Below, in pieces: positions 59,110 through 64,000 of a stretch of DNA of 64,000 nucleotides. This stretch comes from UBA3069 sp050633465 (lineage in GTDB: Bacteria > Pseudomonadota > Alphaproteobacteria > Rhodobacterales > Rhodobacteraceae). A program made the position numbers and the translations under genes. Positions within the stretch are counted from its first letter, which is position 1; every line of letters starts with the position of its first letter. A model generated the notes under the pieces. It did not search any database, was not told the origin of the DNA, and saw only the letters and a list, made by a program, of their open reading frames with translations. The DNA is taken from the NCBI GenBank assembly GCA_050633465.1, contig JBOEGO010000025.1:12925-76924 (forward strand). The letters run 5' to 3'.

Positions 59110-59244
59110 ATGGCCGAACATAAACACGGTGAAATGAATATCGAAGTTCAGGAAAAAACCTTTGACGGGTTTGTGAATTTCGTCAAATGGTCGGTGATTG
59201 CCATCATCGCCGTTCTGATTTTCATGGCGCTGGTCGGCGCCTGA
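59110..59244 (+). CDS. aa3-type cytochrome c oxidase subunit IV
   Basis: This is a 44-residue protein, easily missed by length filters. It starts MAEHKHGEMNIEVQEKTFDG and ends with one membrane helix (WSVIAIIAVLIFMALVGA). Short N-terminal charged segment, EKTF motif and single helix match the small subunit IV of alphaproteobacterial aa3 oxidase. AAAGGA lies nine bases before the ATG at 59110; an in-frame ATG at 59101 is closer to it. A terminator follows. The large oxidase subunits are elsewhere. Confidence 0.88.
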   Translation: MAEHKHGEMNIEVQEKTFDGFVNFVKWSVIAIIAVLIFMALVGA

Positions 59245-59260
59245 TCGCAACGGACATTTC

Positions 59261-59306
59261 GCGCCCGCCCTGTCCATGACCGACGGGGCGGGCGCAGTTT
59301 TGTTTT
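59261..59306 (+). terminator. Rho-independent terminator after the oxidase subunit IV gene
   Basis: GCGCCCGCCC (59261-59270) pairs with GGGCGGGCGC (59286-59295) and is followed by AGTTTTGTTTT. It starts 17 bases after the stop. Confidence 0.85.
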
Positions 59307-59336
59307 CAGGCAGGTTATTTTGCGGGGGCCCCACCG

Positions 59337-60062
59337 ATGCTGCTTCGTTTTGCTTTTTTGATTTTGGCCGCGCTGTCGGTTTCGGCATGTGGTTATAACC
59401 AAAGCGATGTTCCGGCATCCAGTCTGGAGGATGTGCAGCGCGCCACCTATCGCCACAATGGCGCGCCCGAACTGGTGCTATACACCGCGATTTCCAATTC
59501 CACCGGCGAGGGTGCGCATAGCGCGCTGATGGTCAACGCATCGCAGCGGGTGATTTTCGACCCTGCGGGCACCTTCCGCAAGGAGGGCGCGATTGTCGAA
59601 CGCGGTGATGTGTTGTTCGGCGCGACCCCGCGCATGGTCGACAGCTATACCCGGTTCCATGCCCGCGAAACATATCACGTGGTGGTGCAGCGCCTGCCCG
59701 TGCCCGCCGCCACAGCCGAGGCCGTGTTGCAGGATGTTCTGAGCTTTGGTGATGTGGTGGCCGCGATGTGCACCAATTCGACATCGACCGTGCTCAGCCG
59801 TGCCGATCTGCCCGCGCCGATCCGCGTGACCATGTTTCCCAAAAAGCTGATGGAGCAATTCGCCACCGTCCCCGGCGTGCAAACCCGCGAATTGTTCGAA
59901 TATGACAGCGACGACAAATCCAAGGTGTTAGAGGCATATGAACCCGACCGCGTGGCCGAAACCCTGCGCACGCGGCGCGAAAACGGCACCACGGTGCAGG
60001 GACAGATCGCCGAAGCCAAGGCCGCAGAGGCCCAGGCGAATGCCAGGCCCAAGCTGAACTGA
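59337..60062 (+). CDS. Lipoprotein of unknown function
   Basis: The 241-residue protein has a lipoprotein signal MLLRFAFLILAALSVSACGY with the lipobox cysteine at residue 18. The mature part (ELVLYTAISNSTGEGAHSAL, TRFHARETYHVVVQRLPVPA) has two cysteines at most and a charged, alanine-rich C terminus (QGQIAEAKAAEAQANARPKL). No named family is recognised. It is flanked by terminators on both sides, so it is probably transcribed alone. Confidence 0.78.
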   Translation: MLLRFAFLILAALSVSACGYNQSDVPASSLEDVQRATYRHNGAPELVLYTAISNSTGEGAHSALMVNASQRVIFDPAGTFRKEGAIVERGDVLFGATPRMVDSYTRFHARETYHVVVQRLPVPAATAEAVLQDVLSFGDVVAAMCTNSTSTVLSRADLPAPIRVTMFPKKLMEQFATVPGVQTRELFEYDSDDKSKVLEAYEPDRVAETLRTRRENGTTVQGQIAEAKAAEAQANARPKLN

Positions 60063-60087
60063 GCGCGCCACAAAGCGCAAGAATTGC

Positions 60088-60117
60088 AAAAAGGGGCTGC
60101 GGTTGCGGCCCCTTTTT
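60088..60117. terminator. Bidirectional terminator between the lipoprotein gene and azlD
   Basis: AAAAAGGGGC (60088-60097) and GCCCCTTTTT (60108-60117) form a perfect 10-bp stem with A- and T-runs on both sides, so it can stop transcription from either direction. Confidence 0.9.
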
Positions 60118-60153
60118 ATTGGCCCGATCGGTCCGGTTGGCAGGGTGAACGGG

Positions 60154-60507
60154 TCAGCCCAGCAACCACAGCATGGAATACAGCGTGACCGCCCCCAGCC
60201 CGATGGCGGCCAGCACGTTGCGCGTGATATACCCCACCACCAGCGTCACCGCAGCCGCCAGCAGGCGGGCGGTATCGGGGTCGCCGCCCGTCGCCGAGGG
60301 CCACAGCACCAGCGGCGCGACCAGCGCGGGCAGCACCGCCACAGCGGTATAGCGCAGGTGGCGCAGCACCCATTCGGGCATGGCGCGGTTGCCGATCAGC
60401 CCCAGAAACACAAAGCGCAGCCCATAGCTGCCCAGCCCCAGCAGCACGATCACGGTCCAGAGCGCGGTTTTATCGGTGATCAGGGCGGTATCGGTTGCGG
60501 GGTTCAT
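60154..60507 (-). CDS. azlD: Branched-chain amino acid exporter small subunit (AzlD family)
   Basis: The 117-residue protein has about four hydrophobic segments (LWTVIVLLGLGSYGLRFVFL, AVLPALVAPLVLW, LLAAAVTLVVGYITRNVLAA) and the AzlD layout. It overlaps the azlC stop by ATGA. With AzlC it forms a two-component exporter of branched-chain amino acids or analogues in the inner membrane. Confidence 0.9.
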   Translation of the reverse strand: MNPATDTALITDKTALWTVIVLLGLGSYGLRFVFLGLIGNRAMPEWVLRHLRYTAVAVLPALVAPLVLWPSATGGDPDTARLLAAAVTLVVGYITRNVLAAIGLGAVTLYSMLWLLG

Positions 60508-61229
60508 TCCGGCACCCTTCCGAATGGGGCCAGGGCCATGCGGCGTTCGACCTCGGCCCCGGTGACCATGCCCGCGACGGCGGCGACCAGCAGACCCATG
60601 TTATAGGGCAGCCCTGCAAACAGCAGCGCCATGGCGACAGACACCAGCGCGGCGGCGCGGTGTGCGCCCGTATTCAGCATCGGCGCGATGATGGCGATAA
60701 AGGTGATCGGCACCGCGAAATCCAGCGCCATTTCCGGCGGGATCGTATTGCCAACCATGGCCCCCGCGAATGTCGCCGCATACCACAGCGGGCAGACCGG
60801 GGCCAAAGCGCCAAAGAAATAGGACAGTTTTTCCGGCAAGCCCCAATCAGGATTTTTTTCATATGCCATATGGGCGCAGGCATAGGTTTGATCGACCAGA
60901 AAATAGGCGATGATTGCGCGTTTCCACAGCGGCGCAGCCCCCAGATGCGGCGTCAGGGAGGCGGAATACATCGCCATGCGCAGATTGACCGCCAGCGCCG
61001 AGGCCAGCACCACCCATGTGGGCGCATTTTCCGACAGCAGTTGCACGGCGGTGAACTGTGCCGCGCCCGCGATCACGACGATGGAAAACGACAGGGCCTC
61101 GATCACGTTCAGGCCCGCGTTGGTGGCGACAACGCCAAACAGCAGGCCAAAGGGGACGATGACAACGGCAAAGGGAGCGCCGTCTTGCAGCCCCTTGCGA
61201 AAGGCCCTGCGGGTGGTGGAATGGGTCAT
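60504..61229 (-). CDS. azlC: Branched-chain amino acid exporter large subunit (AzlC family)
   Basis: The 241-residue membrane protein shows the AzlC signatures GAPFAVVIVPFGLLFGVVAT, FSIVVIAGAAQFTAVQLL and NLRMAMYSASLTPHLGAAPL. YFLVDQTYACAHMAYEKNPD comes later. Seven to eight hydrophobic segments. It is the upstream partner of azlD. No regulator gene is adjacent. Confidence 0.92.
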   Translation of the reverse strand: MTHSTTRRAFRKGLQDGAPFAVVIVPFGLLFGVVATNAGLNVIEALSFSIVVIAGAAQFTAVQLLSENAPTWVVLASALAVNLRMAMYSASLTPHLGAAPLWKRAIIAYFLVDQTYACAHMAYEKNPDWGLPEKLSYFFGALAPVCPLWYAATFAGAMVGNTIPPEMALDFAVPITFIAIIAPMLNTGAHRAAALVSVAMALLFAGLPYNMGLLVAAVAGMVTGAEVERRMALAPFGRVPE

Positions 61230-61320
61230 GGGGGTTACCTACGCGATATGCTGCGCCTAGGGGTATCGCGGATGCGCAGGATCGGCAAGCGCGGCAGGGG
61301 TGTTTTTGGCGTGCGGGGGG

Positions 61321-62487
61321 CTAGTCGAAAATGCCCGCAACGCGCCCCAGCAACATGAACGCCCGCGAGGTGCGGGTATGGGCCAGATCGGAAATTTCGG
61401 CGTCTGATGCCTCGGGTTCGAATTCGACAAAGGCGCGGTCGAAACGGCGCAGGAAATGATGCGCGGCATCGCGGAAAATCGGGTCTTCTTTCATGCGGCC
61501 AGCGGCCAGCGCCAGCGAGGAGCGGTCACGCACCCCGCCCAATGCGGCCACGGCGCGGCCACGTTCACCCGCCGCAAAACGGCGCCAGATTTCGGGGCGG
61601 GCCATATCGGGGCGCAGGTCATCCATATAGATACCGTCCTGCGACAGCAGGGTCAGCACATCCTGCGAGGCCTGCACCAGTTGCGATGCATTGCGGTCGC
61701 GCAGGGCCTTGCGCAGGGCGGAAAACCCCTGTTCGTCATGTTCGGTTTCGGGGAAATGCAGGGCGCGGATGAAATCCTGACGCGACAGGCGGGGGGCCAT
61801 GTCCTCGGGGCGGGTGCCAAGGGGCAGGGCGGCCTGATCTTCGGTATTGGCGGGGGGGGCGGCGATGGCGGCGGCGGGGCGGGTTTCGCCATGTTCCCGC
61901 GACGATGTAAAGGTGGCCAGCGCCGTTTCGGTTTTGCGTGCGGCGGCGGCGATTTCATCAAGTTTGCGGGTGACCGATGGTTCGGACGCCAATGAGCGCC
62001 CCTGCTGCTGCGCCACATAGGCCTGCCGGATCGCATCAATCGCGGCCTGCAAGCGCTGGCTTTCTTCGCGCATCACGCGGGATGCACGGGCGGCCAGTGC
62101 GGCGACCCAGATCATGGCGACGGGCATGAACACCGCCAGCATGGTCATCACAAACCGGATGCCGCCGGTGCCCGCAGGTGCGGGGCCGATATCGACCAGC
62201 ATGAAAAACAGGATCACCCCGATGAACCACAGGCCCGACAGCGCCAGCGCCACGATTTCAATCGCGGTGATGCGCGGTTCGGAGGGGCGGTCATAGACCC
62301 CCATCGGGGTCGAGGGGCGCTGTGCGCTGTTGGGCGCAGAGGTATTGCCGCCCGATGGTCCCGACAGGCTGCCGCTGAGTGCGGGTTTTGCATGTGCGCC
62401 ATTGCCCTGCCCGCCGCCCTGCGTGGCGGGGGATTTCCCCGGTTGTGGCAGGGTCGCTTTGGGCAGGGTGGGCATATCGGCGGACAT
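61321..62487 (-). CDS. Conserved membrane protein of unknown function
   Basis: The 388-residue protein has a disordered N terminus (PSGGNTSAPNSAQRPSTPMG), then two membrane segments (AIEIVALALSGLWFIGVILF, FVMTMLAVFMPVAMIWVAAL). A coiled coil follows (SQRLQAAIDAIRQAYVAQQQ), then an Ala/Pro-rich linker. The helical C-terminal domain includes SRQDFIRALHFPETEHDEQG and RDRSSLALAAGRMKEDPIFR. It is 17 bases downstream of greA. I recall similar proteins in Rhodobacterales without a known role. Confidence 0.75.
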   Translation of the reverse strand: MSADMPTLPKATLPQPGKSPATQGGGQGNGAHAKPALSGSLSGPSGGNTSAPNSAQRPSTPMGVYDRPSEPRITAIEIVALALSGLWFIGVILFFMLVDIGPAPAGTGGIRFVMTMLAVFMPVAMIWVAALAARASRVMREESQRLQAAIDAIRQAYVAQQQGRSLASEPSVTRKLDEIAAAARKTETALATFTSSREHGETRPAAAIAAPPANTEDQAALPLGTRPEDMAPRLSRQDFIRALHFPETEHDEQGFSALRKALRDRNASQLVQASQDVLTLLSQDGIYMDDLRPDMARPEIWRRFAAGERGRAVAALGGVRDRSSLALAAGRMKEDPIFRDAAHHFLRRFDRAFVEFEPEASDAEISDLAHTRTSRAFMLLGRVAGIFD

Positions 62488-62504
62488 CGGGCTGTTGCTC
62501 CGGC

Positions 62505-62975
62505 TCAGACGTAGGAAATTTTGACGATCTCGTAATATTTTTCACCGCCGGGGGTGCGGACCTCGACGCTGTCGCCCTCTTCTTTGCCGATCAGGGCGCG
62601 GGCGATGGGCGAGCGGATATTGAGCAGGGATTTTTCGATATTGGCCTCGTGTTCGCCAACGATCTGCCATGTCTTTTCTTCTTCGGTGTCTTCATCGACA
62701 AGGGTCACGGTGGCGCCGAATTTAATCGCGCCTTTCAGGGTGGTCGGGTCGATCACCTCGGCCAGGCTGACCACGGCCTCCAGTTCCTTGATGCGGCCTT
62801 CGATAAAGCCCTGTTTTTCGCGTGCGGAATGATATTCGGCGTTTTCTTTCAAATCGCCCAATTCGCGTGCTTCGGCGATGGCCTGAATGATGGCGGGGCG
62901 TTCCACCGATTTCAGCAATTTCAGTTCGGTTTCAAGCGCGGTATGGCCCGCGCGGGTCATCGGAATTTTTTCCAT
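62505..62975 (-). CDS. greA: Transcription elongation factor GreA
   Basis: GreA rescues backtracked RNA polymerase by stimulating transcript cleavage. The 156-residue protein has the N-terminal coiled coil (MTRAGHTALETELKLLKSVE through RELGDLKENAEYHSAREKQG) with the acidic DLKENAEY tip. The FKBP-like C-terminal domain contains IVGEHEANIEKSLLNIRSPI and ARALIGKEEGDSVEVRTPGG. The length is normal. ATG codons at 62975 and 62960 are possible starts. Confidence 0.95.
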   Translation of the reverse strand: MEKIPMTRAGHTALETELKLLKSVERPAIIQAIAEARELGDLKENAEYHSAREKQGFIEGRIKELEAVVSLAEVIDPTTLKGAIKFGATVTLVDEDTEEEKTWQIVGEHEANIEKSLLNIRSPIARALIGKEEGDSVEVRTPGGEKYYEIVKISYV

Positions 62976-63369
62976 AGGTCTGTCCGGTCACTATCCACAA
63001 GTTCGGCATGGGCCACAAGTAAGCCATGGGCCACTGGTTCGGCATCTGCCACAAAGAAAACAGGGGGCTTCACGGGGGTGCCCCGTCCCCCCTGCGTTGG
63101 TTCAGGGTTTGGAATACCTGACCCAAAGGGCGGGGGCAATGCAAGCGAAACCGGATTGACCAGCGGGGAGATGCCGTGCCTGTTGTGTCACATCTGCACT
63201 GCGTCAAGTGCCGCATTGCGGAAAATGATACCGCTAAATGGAATATGGACTGCGAAATGACGCCGTGTTGCGATTGACGTGCAATGCTGCGCTGCGGTAA
63301 CCATCTGCGAAATAATGTTACGCGCGCGTGGGGGAACACCCCCTGCGGCCAACCGGAGGAGCCAGCCAG
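62976..63369. other. Divergent intergenic region with 18-base repeats and a GC-rich hairpin
   Basis: The 394 bases between greA and the ETF-QO gene hold no credible gene. Three imperfect 18-base tandem units lie at 63001-63018, 63019-63036 and 63037-63054. They are built on GTTCGGCATGGGCCACAA. A compound hairpin follows at 63061-63094 (CAGGGGG/CCCCCTG enclosing ACGGGG/CCCCGT). Near the right end GGAGGAG precedes the ETF-QO start. Confidence 0.6.
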
Positions 63370-64000
63370 ATGAGCGAGATCGAACGGGAAGCAATGGAAT
63401 ACGACGTGGTGATCGTGGGTGCGGGGCCTGCGGGGCTTTCGGCTGCGATCCGGTTGAAACAACTGGACGCCGATCTGAACGTCGTGGTGTTGGAAAAAGG
63501 GTCCGAAGTGGGCGCGCATATCCTGTCGGGCGCAGTGCTGGACCCCTGCGGGCTGGACGCGCTGATCCCCGACTGGAAGGAAAAGGGCGCGCCGCTGAAC
63601 ACCCCCGTGAAAGAGGATAATTTCTATTTCATGGGCGAAGCGGGCGAAATTCGCCTGCCCAATTTCATCATGCCGCCGCTGATGAACAACCACGGCAATT
63701 ACATCGTATCCATGGGCAATGTCTGCCGCTGGATGGCCGAACAGGCCGAGGGCATGGGCGTTGAAATTTTCCCCGGCATGGCCTGTTCCGAACTGGTGTT
63801 CGGCGACAATGGCGAGGTCAAGGGCGTGGTGGCCGGTGTGTTCGGGCTGGAACCTGACGGATCAGTAGGCCCCAACAGCGAACCGGGGATGGAACTGCAC
63901 GGCAAATATGTGTTCCTGTCCGAAGGCGTGCGCGGGTCGCTGTCCAAAGAGGTGATTGCGAAATACAATCTGGATGCCGATTGCGATGTGCCGAAATTCG
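63370..64000 (+). CDS. Electron transfer flavoprotein-ubiquinone oxidoreductase (3' end cut by window edge)
   Basis: This enzyme passes electrons from acyl-CoA dehydrogenases through ETF to ubiquinone at the inner membrane. The visible 210 residues start MSEIEREAMEYDVVIVGAGP with the FAD-binding glycine motif. They continue GLSAAIRLKQLDADLNVVVL, GSEVGAHILSGAVLDPCGLD and GNYIVSMGNVCRWMAEQAEG, all typical of ETF-QO. It could serve the acyl-CoA dehydrogenase at 55665-57368. GGAGGAG lies close before the ATG. Confidence 0.93.
   Translation, partial: MSEIEREAMEYDVVIVGAGPAGLSAAIRLKQLDADLNVVVLEKGSEVGAHILSGAVLDPCGLDALIPDWKEKGAPLNTPVKEDNFYFMGEAGEIRLPNFIMPPLMNNHGNYIVSMGNVCRWMAEQAEGMGVEIFPGMACSELVFGDNGEVKGVVAGVFGLEPDGSVGPNSEPGMELHGKYVFLSEGVRGSLSKEVIAKYNLDADCDVPKF

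Noticed and set aside
62957..63139. 60-codon minus-strand frame upstream of greA
   Set aside because: It overlaps the greA start and its content comes from the 18-base repeats. No ribosome-binding site is convincing.

Overview
The window comes from a Rhodobacterales alphaproteobacterium, most likely a marine Roseobacter-group species. This rests on the gene complement: a thiD-thiO-thiS-thiG operon under a TPP riboswitch, a glutamate-cysteine ligase of about 456 residues, a tiny aa3-type cytochrome oxidase subunit IV, a DmdC-like acyl-CoA dehydrogenase, a non-catalytic dihydroorotase near pyrB, and recurring AGGTATTT-type intergenic motifs. GC is high throughout except in a DUF3800 insertion near 38.2-39.7 kb and a few AT-rich promoter regions. 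No rRNA, tRNA, CRISPR array, transposase or integrase was recognised.

Layout. 1-2.9 kb: thiamine operon on the minus strand, read from a TPP riboswitch. 3.2-20.7 kb: a Wzx/Wzy-type exopolysaccharide locus. It has a beta-helix protein, a WecA-like initiating transferase and a Wzc kinase on the plus strand. On the minus strand it has Wza, a phosphatase, GDP-fucose synthesis (gmd, fcl), a polysaccharide deacetylase, a formyltransferase, a WecG/TagA transferase, a sulfotransferase, a family 2 glycosyltransferase, a polymerase and a flippase. 21-25.5 kb: ABC-2 exporter, SppA-like peptidase, a 56-residue zinc-ribbon membrane protein, a Ca/Na exchanger and a pteridine-reductase-like SDR. 25.8-29.5 kb: uvrC, pgsA, moaD, moaE, SCP2-like. 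29.7-36 kb: an OmpA-type envelope pair, ubiA, rsmE and gshA. 36.1-38.2 kb: a GbsR/MarR regulator followed by three small membrane proteins.

38.3-39.7 kb: a low-GC DUF3800 gene behind a run of predicted RNA hairpins. 39.7-45.6 kb: a minus-strand run pyrB, a tail-anchored protein, three or four small PH-like membrane proteins, pyrC-prime and plsY. 45.7-54.4 kb: family-4 uracil-DNA glycosylase, a secreted protein, moaB, an RND efflux pair, a DsbD-N domain protein and YqgE. 54.5-64 kb: tsaC/sua5, an acyl-CoA dehydrogenase with a metallo-hydrolase, small conserved proteins, cytochrome oxidase subunit IV, a lipoprotein, azlCD, a membrane protein, greA and the start of ETF-ubiquinone oxidoreductase.

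Most worth attention: (i) the DUF3800 gene with its structured, terminator-ended leader, (ii) two near-identical palindromes in the GbsR operon, one lying on the predicted -10 box of the regulator, (iii) the sulfotransferase- and formyltransferase-bearing fucose polysaccharide locus, and (iv) an in-frame hexanucleotide repeat in a membrane protein of the pyr operon.
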